A DNA stretch of 64,000 nucleotides, from positions 5,890,001 to 5,954,000 of the forward strand of contig NZ_BIFS01000001.1 in assembly GCF_003967555.1 (NCBI RefSeq). The letters run 5' to 3'. The notes beneath the pieces were generated by a model that was given only the letters and a program-made list of their open reading frames with translations, did not search any database and was not told the origin of the DNA. The stretch is from Dictyobacter kobayashii (GTDB taxonomy: Bacteria; Chloroflexota; Ktedonobacteria; Ktedonobacterales; Ktedonobacteraceae). A program made the translations under genes and the position numbers. The stretch's first letter is position 1. Every line of letters begins with the position of its first letter. Below, piece after piece: positions 36,448-47,138 of this stretch.

Positions 36448-38223
36448 TCTTTTTCCTCTTCTGATACTGAAGCAAGCGGCTAAGCAGCCATGGCAGGAAG
36501 CGAATAACCAGCAAGGCAAGGGTAACCACCCCAACATTTAACATCGCCAGCGCCATGCCGGGTCCCATTTGAAAATTGCTAAAAAGCGCCACGATCTGCA
36601 CTGGCATCGTGGGTTGTCCAGGCGGATAGAGCAATTCCGAAGTGGCCAGCTCAAACATCGTGCCGGTAAAGACCAGCAACCAGGTCGAGACCAGGCTGGC
36701 ACGTAGCAAAGGGGCCACGATCCTGGTTAATAAAGGGAAGAGGCCAGCACCCTGGACGCGCGCCGCCTCCAGCATCGTCTGTCCCACCTGCTCTAGCGCA
36801 CCCATACTCAGGCGCGTCGCGTAGGGGAGGCTGCCACCCATATAAGCGGCCAGCAGAATCCAGACCGTACCATAGAACTGAATACCATCCACGCCCCCGA
36901 TACCCACATATTCAAGGTAAGGAGCGTTCCAGGCAAAGATATAGCCGCAGGCCAGCACCAATCCTGGTACCGCGATCGTCAGCAGGGTCACCATCCCGAG
37001 TAGTTTGCGTCCAGGCAGGCGTGTATAGCGCATCACAAAGGCGAGCGGAAAGCCTATCAGGGACGTAATGGTCGCATTGCCAAGGGCCAGCCAGGTCGTG
37101 CGCGTCAGCGCATCCAGATCATCCGAGCTACGCGTCAAGACCGTGCGATAGTTATCCAGGGTCCAGTTGCCCGGCACCAATCCCTGACCAAAGGCGTGCA
37201 GCAGCGAGAGTAGCAGACACATGCTGAGCGGGATCACCAGGGCGACAATGAAAATGAGCAGGCAGAAGATGGTGGCAGGCCACTTCCAGGCCCCCAACTC
37301 AAGTGTACGCGCGGGCCGGCTCTTGCCACTGATAACCTGGAATGAGCGCGTGCGCAGGACCGACGATTGGATGAGCATCGCCAGCGCGATCGCGATAAAC
37401 AGGAGCAGCGAGAGCGCTGCCGCCAGCGAGAAATCGACCGGCGAAGTATTGATAGCGCTATAGATCTGATAAGTAATCAAGGTCACATTGGAATTTTGCG
37501 CAATCGTCGCAGCCGTCCCAAAGTCTGAGATAGCCTCGGCAAAGGCGATCAAGCCAGCCGCGAAAATGGCTGGCAGCAGCAGGGGAATGTTGATCGTCAG
37601 CCAGGCCCGCCAGGAACGAGCCCCGAGATGCGCGCGGCATCCTCAAATTCCGAACCAAGCCAGTGAAGGGCCGCCGTAACCGAGATATAGACATACGGAA
37701 AGGACTTCAGGCTCAGGATCGCCACCACACCCACCGGTGAAAAGAAGGTATTGATGAACGCATCCGAAAAATGCAGATATTGATCGGGAATGCCCCCGCG
37801 AATAAAGACCAGCGACCAGGCCTCACCGACCAGGAAAGAGGGCGTAAAGAACACGATCCAGACCAGCGTATCCATGGCCCGGCGCAGCGGCAGATCGGTA
37901 CGGCGCGAGAGCAGCGCAAGCGTTGTACCCAGGATACAGGCCAGCAGGGCCGTGATTAATCCCAGCCAGAGCGAATTGAGGAAGGCCAGATAGTTGTGAG
38001 ACTGGCGCGTCAACGCCTGTAGCGCATCCCAACCAGGAACTAAATTAGGTGCAGGTGTATAGAGATTGGGAAAGACACTCTGCAGAATAATCGCTGCCAG
38101 TGGATAGACGACCAGCAGCAAGAGGAGCAGCAGTGGCACCCCAATCAATAAGACCTGGCTGCCCATACGCAGCAGGCTGATGGCACTAAAACGAGAAACA
38201 GGTATGGTCGCGCGCGCGACCAT
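36383..38223 (-). CDS. Two-domain ABC permease, FbpB/ThiP type (frameshifted)
   Basis: Repaired length about 613 residues with some twelve membrane helices. There are two EAA loops: one near EFEDAARISGARSWRAWL and one at QTMLEAARVQGAGLFPLLTR. The frame breaks at the C4 run 37621-37624 (one base lost), splitting the displayed frames at 37597-38277 and 36383-37552. The start MVARATIPVS at 38223 follows the binding-protein stop by 26 bases. Fused permeases like this serve Fe(III), thiamine or phosphonate importers. Confidence 0.85.
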
Positions 38224-38249
38224 ACCCTGTTCCTGTTGAGCATCTGCCA

Positions 38250-39353
38250 CTACTGGACGATGTTGTCGTGGAACCATTGCTTCAACTCTGTTTCAACTCC
38301 AGCCCATTTGGGCACATCCAACGTTATCATATTGATGCCATCTGTCTGGCGTGTCACGACCGGGGTCACACCATTGATGATATCAATGAAGTAGGTATCG
38401 CCATCGGTAGGATCATGATGGGTCATCACGCTCTGACCCTGAGCGGACAGGACCCAGTTCACGAATTGTTTGGCGCAAGCCTGGTGGCGGCTCTGGGCAG
38501 AGACCGCGATCTCACTCGGCAGCGCAGCCACACCCGAGGTTGGATAAATGATACCCAGTGGTTGACCAGCCTTCACCGCAGCGTAGTAAGCAGAGTCCTG
38601 GATGATCGCAAACTCGCGAGCCCCGGTCTCAACGCTATTGAGGGTAGGATCATTGGTCTGGAAAATCTTATCTCCATTGGATTTCAGCTGTTGGAAGAAC
38701 TGTTTGGCCTGATCTTCACCCTTCATAGACTGGGCAATACCAGCAATAAACGGATAGGCAGGACCAGAATAAGCGGGATCATTCTCGGCCAGCAAGTTTT
38801 TAAAAGCAGGTTTAGTCAGGTCGCTCCAATCCTTGGGCAGGCCAGCGGCTGGAATATGTTTTTTATTGTAGACAATCGCGCCAGCAGCGGTCACGCCGGT
38901 TGGATAATAGGCATGATCAGAAGGAGTATTTTGCGTTCCCAGAGCGGTATAGTTGCTAGCACTGGGTGAGGTCCACTTCAGCAAATAGTTCTGGTCATCC
39001 AGGGTCTGCATGGTCACATTGCCATCGAACCAGACCACGTCCCAGCGTGGATTATTGCGTTCTGCTGAGATCTTGGCCAGAAGATTGCCGGTGCTGTCAT
39101 CGACCAGCTTCACCGCAATGCCAGTCTGTTTCTGGAAAGCTTTGGCGGCGTCTGAATCATAGCCCTGGGCCGAATAAAGTGTCAGGCCGGTACTCTTATC
39201 GCAAGTCGCCGTGCTGCCAGTGCTACTGTTGCTAGAAGATGACTGGGATGGGGAGCCGCAGGCGGCCAGCAAAGCAAGCACACAACCCAGAAGGTAGAAG
39301 AGCCTCATTTGAGGACGAAGCAGGACACGGGCCTGCTGTAATGAATCACGCAT
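38250..39353 (-). CDS. ABC substrate-binding lipoprotein, Fe(III)/2-aminoethylphosphonate type
   Basis: 367 residues. A signal peptide ends in LLAACG (lipobox), then a Ser-rich linker. GLTLYSAQGYDSDAAKAFQK begins the family 1-like periplasmic-binding fold; WDVVWFDGNVTM and GAIVYNKKHI are typical of Fe(III), spermidine and phosphonate binders. Tyrosines are plentiful (YAAVKAG, YYPTGVTA), consistent with Fe(III) ligation, but the ligand cannot be settled. It is the first gene of an operon with permease and ATPase. GAGGAG precedes the start. Confidence 0.88.
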   Translation of the reverse strand: MRDSLQQARVLLRPQMRLFYLLGCVLALLAACGSPSQSSSSNSSTGSTATCDKSTGLTLYSAQGYDSDAAKAFQKQTGIAVKLVDDSTGNLLAKISAERNNPRWDVVWFDGNVTMQTLDDQNYLLKWTSPSASNYTALGTQNTPSDHAYYPTGVTAAGAIVYNKKHIPAAGLPKDWSDLTKPAFKNLLAENDPAYSGPAYPFIAGIAQSMKGEDQAKQFFQQLKSNGDKIFQTNDPTLNSVETGAREFAIIQDSAYYAAVKAGQPLGIIYPTSGVAALPSEIAVSAQSRHQACAKQFVNWVLSAQGQSVMTHHDPTDGDTYFIDIINGVTPVVTRQTDGINMITLDVPKWAGVETELKQWFHDNIVQ

Positions 39354-39615
39354 CAGAGTATAACTCCTCTGTTTAGATATTTAAAAATACATTTTTGTGT
39401 TTAGATATACTGGTAAGTCTATCTGCGTGTAAGCATATAAGGATTGTTTTAATAACTGGTAAAGATCGAGTTAAATGACTGTAAACTCTTGTTACATTTG
39501 AAAACTTGCTATTTTTAGCAGCTGTTACAAATAAAATGTGTTACAATGATTGTAGCGAGAAAAAATAATGATGTATGTCTCGTGGTCTGTATTGAGTACA
39601 AGGAGTTGTGAGAGC

Positions 39616-40407
39616 ATGGAGTGGGCGATTACAGTGGCCGCCTTTCTTGCATCGGCTGTAGAATTTGTTGAGGCGTTTACTATTGTGCTGGTGGTTGGTG
39701 TGACGATCAACTGGCGTAGTGCGCTGGTGGGAACGCTGGCGGCAGCCGTCAGTCTGGCGGTGATCGTGGCGATTTTTGGCACCGCGCTGGTGCGATATGT
39801 ACCTATTGATGTGTTGCGCCTGGTGGTTGGTATTATACTGGTATTATTCGGTTTAAAGTGGCTGAAGAAAGCTATTCTGCGCTATAGCGGACTGAAGGCC
39901 CTGCACGACGAGGAAGCTATTTTTGAAGAGAATATGGCTGAGCTGCGTGCGCGTGGCGAAGTTACGACTAAATTGCAGCCCTACGCGGTCCTGCTGGCCT
40001 TCAAGTCGGTTCTGTTAGAGGGATTGGAAGTAGCTTTTATCGTCATCACATTTGGGAGTAATGCTGCCTCACAGGCCTGTGTTACCCAATGTGGATTGGG
40101 CGGGATCGGTTCAGCCGCCATTGGTGCGGCCGTTGCGGGCGTGCTGGTAATTATCCTGGGAGCATTGGTACGTGCGCCGCTCCGGCAGGTTCCTGAGAAT
40201 ACCCTCAAATTCATCGTAGGTATTATGTTGACCACTTTCGGCACCTTCTGGGCGGTCGAAGGTTTTCACTATGACTGGCCCCTGTCGGATGCCTTCATCT
40301 TGATCCTGGCAGCCATTTATCTGCTGGCCTCATTTGGCTTGATCAGCTGGCTCAAAAGCCAGAAGCGCGCCATCAGCACCCGGTCCGGGGCACAAACCAG
40401 CTTGTAG
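39616..40407 (+). CDS. COG4280/FTR1-like membrane protein
   Basis: 263 residues from MEWAITVAAFLAS, preceded by AGGAG. About seven membrane helices. Two acidic intramembrane motifs, AVEFVEAFTIVL near residue 14 and LLEGLEVAFIVI near residue 140, resemble the paired REGLE-type helices of FTR1 iron permeases, though no Arg leads the motif. A metal or ion transport role is inferred. A short membrane protein gene follows by 31 bases, and a ChrB-like gene converges. Confidence 0.7.
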   Translation: MEWAITVAAFLASAVEFVEAFTIVLVVGVTINWRSALVGTLAAAVSLAVIVAIFGTALVRYVPIDVLRLVVGIILVLFGLKWLKKAILRYSGLKALHDEEAIFEENMAELRARGEVTTKLQPYAVLLAFKSVLLEGLEVAFIVITFGSNAASQACVTQCGLGGIGSAAIGAAVAGVLVIILGALVRAPLRQVPENTLKFIVGIMLTTFGTFWAVEGFHYDWPLSDAFILILAAIYLLASFGLISWLKSQKRAISTRSGAQTSL

Positions 40408-40438
40408 AGAACATCAGGCATAGAGGGAGAAAAAATAG

Positions 40439-40657
40439 ATGAATGTCATCAAAGCCATTTATAACTTTTTGGTGGGGGATATCATAATCCTGATCGGGAT
40501 TATCCTCACCTTGCTGATTCTCGTTCTGCTCAACACGGTGAGTGGGCTGGCAAGCTTGCGTGGGGCGAGCGGGATAATCATGATTATTGGAACCCTGGTC
40601 GTCTTGACGCTCACCCTCACGCGGGAAGTGCGAGGCCACCGTTCTAAGCTAAGCTAA
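40439..40657 (+). CDS. Small membrane protein
   Basis: 72 residues with two predicted membrane helices (around 12-35 and 42-60) and a basic C-terminus (REVRGHRSKLS). GAGGGAG precedes the ATG. It is probably co-transcribed with the FTR1-like gene and may be an accessory subunit. No family was recognised. Confidence 0.65.
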   Translation: MNVIKAIYNFLVGDIIILIGIILTLLILVLLNTVSGLASLRGASGIIMIIGTLVVLTLTLTREVRGHRSKLS

Positions 40658-40676
40658 GCCGGCGGTGGCAGACCGG

Positions 40677-41318
40677 CTAGAGTGGCTTGCTATGGCCTCC
40701 CCGGCGCTCCGAGCGACGAGGGTGGAGGCGTTTACGAGCATCTTCAGAGGATGGATCTTGTGATTCATCCTCCTCTTGTCTGAGGAAGACCTTCTCCTCA
40801 AATTCCTCCAGCAACTTCTCACAGCGCTCGATGCTGCGCAAAGCATCATCGCGGCGTGCAGCCCCAAAGAGATCGCGCTCAACTACACGATCATACCAGC
40901 GACGGATCTTATCTAGATCCTGGCGAATCTCCTCCGCCTCGGCATACGTAAAGTTCTGGCGATACGTCTCAAACTCGACCTCTTTACTAAAATTGACATC
41001 GCAATCCTCAATAATCTCATCATATTGCAGATTGCTCTGAGCAATAAAGGCATCAACGATCTTATTATCTTCCGCTTCAGGCAAGGTATGGAGGGGAAGC
41101 AGATGGTAGGTACCACTCAGTTCGGTGATGCGCTCAGTGATTTTTTGCAAGGCCGCCACCAGAGCATCGGTGGCTGGGAGGATACAGACACTCTGCTGGA
41201 GGTAGAGTGCCCCAATTTTTTTAAGTTCACGCCAGACACTCACGCGTGCTGCTGAAGGCTGGCTGGGGACTTGATAAATTAACAACATATATTGATGCTG
41301 ATCCATGTCATCACTCAT
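40677..41318 (-). CDS. ChrB N-terminal-like protein
   Basis: 213 residues from MSDDMDQHQYMLL. The pattern YMLLIYQVPSQPSAARVSVW, followed by LYLQQSVCILPATDALVAALQ, is the N-terminal domain of ChrB chromate-resistance regulators. The later half is highly charged and helical (coiled-coil-like, residues ~125-190), ending in an Arg-rich tail. The C-terminal catalytic-like domain of full ChrB is absent. No chromate transporter gene is adjacent. Confidence 0.75.
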   Translation of the reverse strand: MSDDMDQHQYMLLIYQVPSQPSAARVSVWRELKKIGALYLQQSVCILPATDALVAALQKITERITELSGTYHLLPLHTLPEAEDNKIVDAFIAQSNLQYDEIIEDCDVNFSKEVEFETYRQNFTYAEAEEIRQDLDKIRRWYDRVVERDLFGAARRDDALRSIERCEKLLEEFEEKVFLRQEEDESQDPSSEDARKRLHPRRSERRGGHSKPL

Positions 41319-41402
41319 TCTTCTGCATATTGTGCTCGCACCGCTGCGGCCTATCTCCACACAACCTCCGCAATTTCATCCTTTCCCATTGTATCATAGC
41401 TG

Positions 41403-42858
41403 CTACGAAGGTGCGCTCATAGATACCTGGCTATGAAGCTGGAGTGCCTCGGGTTTTTTCGATGTCATCCTGTTCTGGGAGCGTGGTTGCTGCCCCGGCA
41501 GAGCCACGCTCCAAAGTTTAATCGTTCCATCGTTACTGGCAGAAGCAACACGTGTTCCATCAGGGGACCAGTTTACACCATAGACAATATCTGTATGGCC
41601 TCGATACACAGCAATAGTTCTCCCAGTTGTTGCGTCCCAGACCCGAACGGTTGTGTCCGCACTGGCCGATGCGATAAATTTTCCATCAGGGGACCAGCTA
41701 GATGCTTGCACTGAAGAGGTATGGTCGCGGTAGGTAAGGAGTTTTTCCTGTTGTGGCCTGCCAAATTTGCACCGTTCTATCTGTACTGGCAGAAGCAATA
41801 CGTGAGCCATCGGGAGACCAGCTTACACCGTAAACAATACCGGCATGTCCTCTATACGTGACAAGATGTGTTCCTGTCGCTGCATCCCACACCTGTACAC
41901 TTGTATCCTCACTGCCCGAAGCAATATAGCGGCTATTGGGAGACCAGGCGATCCACCAGACCTGATTTTTATGACCACGATAAGTGATCTCAAGCTTATG
42001 CGTTAAGGCTGTCCAGACAAAAACGGTCCCTGTAGTATCACTCCAGGCAATCCTGGTTCCATCAGGGGACCAGGCAACATCGGTGATCGTCGCATGCTGT
42101 TCAGGGTAACGATACACGATCTGCCCGCTTGACGAATTCCAAATCTGGACAGCTTTTTTCGCCTCGGGTGTATCACCAGTGACAGAAGCGATTTGTGAGC
42201 CATCAGGTGACCAGCTCAAAGCCTCGGAGGAACTAATAGTTGTTGTGAGGGTATACTTCCCATTCTGATGTGTAAGAACACGTGCTGTGTTATCACCAAT
42301 GACACACGCAATGCTGTTACCATTGGGGGACCATTCTACATCGTAGATGCCGACCAGTGACGACGCTTTATAGGTATAAAGCAGGGAGCTTTTCGATGCA
42401 AGAGACATAGATGATCCAGGTAGAAGAAATTTGCTGGCTATCCCTCCTATTGCCAGCACAAGGAGAAGAGATAGTCCGAGCAGGAACCAGGAACGATGTT
42501 TATGGAGCATGGGCCAACCATAGTTCTTCTTTTCTTCTGCAGGTGGCACATGTACACGTGTAGGCAAACTAATTTCATGAAAAGGCTCAGGCACGCCCTC
42601 TGTATGCGCGACTTCCGTCGGTACCACATCCAGCGTAGCGGGCACGCTCGCCTCCACGAGTCCAAGCTCCTCCGCGTTCTGCTCAAAAAGGAAACAGAGC
42701 TGCTGTCGATAGTGAGGGCTGGGAGAAATCTCTCCTCGTTCCCAACGACCCACACTTCGGGCATCACATCCAAGTTTGTCCGCTACATTTGCCTGTGACC
42801 ACCCTCGCAACTCACGTGCTCGCCTGAGTTTACTCTTCTTTACGTCATCAGAATACAT
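41403..42858 (-). CDS. HTH - transmembrane - WD40 protein (frameshifted)
   Basis: Repaired length about 484 residues from MYSDDVKKSK (GGAG before 42858). An XRE-type HTH (RRARELRGWSQANVADKLG) is followed by a linker, a membrane helix (WFLLGLSLLLVLAIGG, ~130-150) and about seven WD40 repeats (YDVEWSPNGNSIACV, VAWSPDGTRIAWSD and so on). One extra A in the A-run near 41745 breaks the last two repeats away; removing it reads ATTGKLLTYRDHT. The topology puts the HTH inside and the propeller outside, suggesting a one-piece signal receptor (inference). Confidence 0.85.
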
Positions 42859-43170
42859 GCTCAAACTCCGTTTATAATTGTTTCTTGCGGGCACCAGATA
42901 TATAGATAATTATCTCATTTTTCTTGTTAGATATCCAAATGTACTACTCTTGATAAATGCATCTCAAATGTGATACCTCATGGAACACACGTCGAGCTCC
43001 ACTGTCATGACATAGACATGACACCATGAGGACATGTCCGCTATATGGCGTATAAATGGCCTGTTTTTCTACTCATTTTGCTTCTATACTCAGCCAATGG
43101 TGACCTGTGGAAAAGTTTCTTTTCCAGAAGAATATTTTATTGGCATTAGTAGAAAAGGATTTCGTCTGTC
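42859..43170. other. 312-base divergent intergenic region
   Basis: It separates the HTH-WD40 and RHS genes. It has a TGTCATG/CATGACA inverted repeat at 43003-43023, possibly an operator. AAAGGA lies about 12 bases before the RHS start. No gene is seen. Confidence 0.45.
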
Positions 43171-46100
43171 ATGATGACACCCGTAGCAGATCAAGATGAA
43201 GCGATTAATACGCCTTTGCTGGCGAGTCGCCTTCTTACTCTCCGCTTGTATCTTTGCCCTCGCTTTTCTGGCACGATGCTCTTGCGCGTGGCATTGGTCT
43301 TTACCATTGTTACTGGAGGGTTGCTGGCTAACCTCTACTCGGCTCCTTCAGTTTTTGCCGCAAAGAAACCGGCAGCGAGTACTACGCCAACGACACCTGC
43401 ATCCAACACATCAGCGATCCCGGCTGCAAAGTCTTCCACCACGCAGCCAGCTGCCACCATTCCGGCTGCATCTCCTGCGGCTAAAGCAAAACCAGCCAGC
43501 ACCGTCAGGCCCTTCATTGATTCCACGAAAAGCCACGATGGGCTGGGAGACCAACCCTTTTTCACCTACATCAAAATTTCATTGTCCGATCACGTGACGA
43601 TGAAAGTAAATGTAGGAAGCGGAAACCTGCTGGTTGCCTCTGCGAATTATGCGCTGAATGGAACGGGGATCAACCTTGACCTTGATACGTACTATAATAG
43701 TCTTTCAGACTCAGATTATTATAATTATGAGTATGGCAATAACTGGCGTGCGAATCTCTGCTCATCCCAGTATTTAGATGAAAGTCAGGCCGGTAGCACA
43801 GGGATTGGATTTTACAGTGAGACGGGAACTGGCTTCTTTTTTAATCGCAATAGTAATGGAACCTATAAAGATGCTCCAGGCCTCAATGCCAGCTTGAAAG
43901 CCAATGGTGATGGAACCTATACCTTAAGCTATCATAAGTCGGGAACCAGGGTCCTCTTTGGCTCAGATACAAGTATTGCCAATATCAAGGACAAGAATGG
44001 CAATACAATTAGCTGTACCTATGCATCGCCTAACGGGTCCAAATATACACAGTCCATCACCGACACCCAGGGTCGCGTGCTGACAATGGCGCATAATAGC
44101 GCCAACGAGATCACGACGATGACCGACCCCACGGGACGCACGATTACTTATAGCTATGATAGTAATCACAATTTAACCGGCATCACTGATGCCAATCAGA
44201 AAACGACAACCTATGGCTATACTAATGGAGAATTGACCTCCATTACCGATCCCCTGACCCACGCAACAGGCATCAGCTATGTCAGCGGGACAGGCAAGGT
44301 AAGCCAGATTACGCTGGCCGATGGAGGAACGATCCAGCTAGCGTATTATGACAGCGACGATAGTCACTGTAGTGGTATCGTGCCTTCAGGACAGACGGTC
44401 CTGCCCTGTACGGTAGTCACCGATCAAAACGGACACAGCACGACATATGCATATCAGGCAGATCCCTCGTGGCAGGTAAACTACACGAAGAATGCGCTTG
44501 GTCACATTTCGTCGCAAACGTTTGATCCGGGAAGTTATAATGTGACCAAACAGCAGGACGCCTTGAGCAACACGAGTTCCTTCAGCTACGACGTCAATAA
44601 TAATTTGAAGACGGCCACCGATGGATCTAATGCCCAAACGACGTACGGTTATGGGGATGGAGACCCCAATCACATCTACTACCAGACCTCGCAGACGGAT
44701 GCGCAGAATAACAAGTCGACCTTTGCTTATGATACGGCAGGAGACCTGACTTCGGAGCTTGACTACAGTACTGGTAGTACATGGACCTATAGCTATAATA
44801 GTAATGGCACTATTGCCAGCGCGAAGGATGCCGATTGGCAAAGCGGCAAGAGTGGCCATTTGACGACCTATGGCTATGATAGCAAAGGCAATCTCACAAC
44901 CATGACGCCGCCAAATCCACTGGGGCAGACCACGTTAACCTACGATAGCTTAAGCCGGGTCAGCACCGAGAAAGACGGCAACGGCAACACGACCACCTTC
45001 AGTTATGACAATGACAATCGCATTATCAAGCTGGCATATCAAGATGGGTCATCGGTGAGCTATAGCTATGATGCTGATGGGAACGTGCTCACGGAAACCG
45101 ATCGTACAGGCACCACTAGCTTCACCTATGATGCGCGCAACCGTGAACTGACCAAGACCTTGCCGGGCGCGATCGTGCTCACCAATACTTATGACAAGGT
45201 CGGCAATCTGACCAGCTTGACTGATGCCAGCGGCAAAGTGAGCTACACGTATGACGAAGTCAATCGTATGACGAAGCTGACCGATGCCAGCGGCCTGAAT
45301 ACGACCTATACCTACGATAATGACAATCGTAAGAATAGCATCCAGTATCCCAATGGCACCGGGCAGATCATGACCTATGATGGAGCGGGCCGCGAGCTCA
45401 CCAATATTGGCGGTAAGGGCACGATCACCATTGATAGCAATGGGCAGCCCCACTTTAGTGGCACACAATACAGCAACTTTGCCTATAGCTATGTCTCCGG
45501 CTCAAAATCCACGGAACTGCTGCAGAAAGCGGTAGTGCTCGACACAATAGACGAGAGCACGAAGTACACCTGGACTTATAGCTATAACAGCAAGAACCAA
45601 CTGATGACCGTCAACAAGTACAATCCCGATGGCACGCTCTTTTCTCCCTGGTCCTATCACCATGATAACAACGGCAACCTTGAGAGCGCTTCTTATAGTG
45701 GCGCGTCCAAGTATACATCGAACTTTACCTATAATGAGGCCAACGAGCTGACGAACGAAAGTGGGAGCTTTACCTCGTCGACGGGCACAGTCACCAATAT
45801 AGCCGTTACCTATAGCTATGATGGCAATGGTAACGAGACGGCGGTTAATAATAGTGTCACCCCGGCCCCGTCCAATAGCGATCCCAGTCGCACATCTGTC
45901 CTGAATGCGCAGAATCAGATTATCAGTGGCACTGCCTCGGCGGGCTCCTATACCTCTGGTGGCAATTACAACTATGGGTATAGTGGCACCAACCAGACTG
46001 ACCGGGTCAGCAATGCTGGTCTATCTGCTGTGTATAGCACACTGGGGCTGAGCAGCGAGAAGGGCGCGTCTGGCACCATGGAGTATGTACGTTGCAGTTG

Positions 46101-46680
46101 CGGCCTGCTCAATAGTCTGCAAACCAACGGACAGAAGTATTACTATCTCTTCGACGGACAGGGTTCGATAGTCGTACTGACCGATAGCAGCGGCAACGCC
46201 GTCGATCGCTACACCTATGATCCCCTGGGACGCGAGGCCATGTGGCGCCAGCAAGTGGTACAACCCTGGACCTATGCCGGTGGCTACTTCGACGGCATTA
46301 CCGGATTGTATAAGTTCGGTATTCGCTACTATGACTCGGTCACCATGCGCTGGACGCAAGCCACGCCAGTCGGGGGCAGTCTGCAGGAGATCACCAAGGC
46401 GAATCCGTACGTGTATGCTGACGATGATCCTGTGAATAAGGTTGATCCAAGTGGACTGACAAGTATAACAAGCCCACAAGCTATTGATTGCATTGGAAGT
46501 GTTTTAGCAGCAGTCGCAGCTTCTGTTGCATATGATATGGCAATAAACGCTGTAGTAGAAATAGGAACTGCTGGATTGTTAACGCCTGCTGTTATAATAG
46601 CTATTATTATTGAAGTGCTTGGAAACACTGGTTTTCTTCTAGTTGCGCTCGCTGAGAAATGCCCATTCCTTCTCGGTTAG
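43171..46680 (+). CDS. RHS/YD-repeat secreted protein with hydrophobic C-terminal tip
   Basis: 1169 residues, unbroken. An N-terminal hydrophobic segment (~36-62) with SVFAA ahead of KKP suggests export. A Thr/Ala/Pro linker and a ~150-residue domain precede more than a dozen YD repeats (YSYDSNHNLTGITD, YDADGNVLTETD). The RHS core end is clear: YDPLGREAMW, GLYKFGIRYYDS and NPYVYADDDPVNKVDPSG. After it (residues ~1096-1169, from 46456) comes a 74-residue AT-rich tip with long hydrophobic helices (AVIIAIIIEVLGNTGFLLVAL), a possible pore-forming toxin. RHS shells enclose such tips and release them into neighbouring cells. Confidence 0.88.
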   Translation: MMTPVADQDEAINTPLLASRLLTLRLYLCPRFSGTMLLRVALVFTIVTGGLLANLYSAPSVFAAKKPAASTTPTTPASNTSAIPAAKSSTTQPAATIPAASPAAKAKPASTVRPFIDSTKSHDGLGDQPFFTYIKISLSDHVTMKVNVGSGNLLVASANYALNGTGINLDLDTYYNSLSDSDYYNYEYGNNWRANLCSSQYLDESQAGSTGIGFYSETGTGFFFNRNSNGTYKDAPGLNASLKANGDGTYTLSYHKSGTRVLFGSDTSIANIKDKNGNTISCTYASPNGSKYTQSITDTQGRVLTMAHNSANEITTMTDPTGRTITYSYDSNHNLTGITDANQKTTTYGYTNGELTSITDPLTHATGISYVSGTGKVSQITLADGGTIQLAYYDSDDSHCSGIVPSGQTVLPCTVVTDQNGHSTTYAYQADPSWQVNYTKNALGHISSQTFDPGSYNVTKQQDALSNTSSFSYDVNNNLKTATDGSNAQTTYGYGDGDPNHIYYQTSQTDAQNNKSTFAYDTAGDLTSELDYSTGSTWTYSYNSNGTIASAKDADWQSGKSGHLTTYGYDSKGNLTTMTPPNPLGQTTLTYDSLSRVSTEKDGNGNTTTFSYDNDNRIIKLAYQDGSSVSYSYDADGNVLTETDRTGTTSFTYDARNRELTKTLPGAIVLTNTYDKVGNLTSLTDASGKVSYTYDEVNRMTKLTDASGLNTTYTYDNDNRKNSIQYPNGTGQIMTYDGAGRELTNIGGKGTITIDSNGQPHFSGTQYSNFAYSYVSGSKSTELLQKAVVLDTIDESTKYTWTYSYNSKNQLMTVNKYNPDGTLFSPWSYHHDNNGNLESASYSGASKYTSNFTYNEANELTNESGSFTSSTGTVTNIAVTYSYDGNGNETAVNNSVTPAPSNSDPSRTSVLNAQNQIISGTASAGSYTSGGNYNYGYSGTNQTDRVSNAGLSAVYSTLGLSSEKGASGTMEYVRCSCGLLNSLQTNGQKYYYLFDGQGSIVVLTDSSGNAVDRYTYDPLGREAMWRQQVVQPWTYAGGYFDGITGLYKFGIRYYDSVTMRWTQATPVGGSLQEITKANPYVYADDDPVNKVDPSGLTSITSPQAIDCIGSVLAAVAASVAYDMAINAVVEIGTAGLLTPAVIIAIIIEVLGNTGFLLVALAEKCPFLLG

Positions 46681-46725
46681 TAAACTACTTTTCAACTTAC
46701 TGTACCTGATAATGAGAAGCTACAA

Positions 46726-46998
46726 ATGATTAGATTTAACTTTGTGGCTTCTCTATCAAGCTATTTGAGATTAATGATAGTAGTTATTTCTTTTATCAAG
46801 AGGAGCAAAAGGTTGATAAATGCAAAATTTATAGGAGCAGCGATTTGTTTCATCTTTGCTTGTTTATTGGAAATATTTGCTATTATAAAATATTTCAGTT
46901 TTCCTGACACAAGAATGGTTCAGATTGGTTTGATATTTGCTATAGGTGGGGCGATATTATTTATTTGTGCTATTTATTTGTATCGAAATAGAAAGTAA
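46726..46998 (+). CDS. Small membrane protein, candidate immunity to the RHS tip
   Basis: 90 residues, strongly AT-rich compared with the RHS core. Two or three predicted membrane helices (AAICFIFACLLEIFAII and IGLIFAIGGAILFICAIYLY). It begins 45 bases after the RHS stop, where cognate immunity genes are normally found. A membrane immunity protein would fit a membrane-acting toxin. No family was recognised, and the start codon is uncertain because the ribosome site is weak. Confidence 0.6.
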   Translation: MIRFNFVASLSSYLRLMIVVISFIKRSKRLINAKFIGAAICFIFACLLEIFAIIKYFSFPDTRMVQIGLIFAIGGAILFICAIYLYRNRK

Positions 46999-47138
46999 GC
47001 CTGAAGTAGAGAGCAAAAGTATAGATTTCTTAAACCCTAAACATCGTGTCACTGCTACGTGTGAATGGTGCAGAAGCTACCATTTTGGGTATACAATAGA
47101 AAACGTTATCCTCTAACCTTTATATAATAGGTGCCTGT

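Noticed and set aside
46726..46998. Treating the small gene as an extension of the RHS protein
   Set aside because: A stop codon and 45 bases separate them, and the small gene has its own start.
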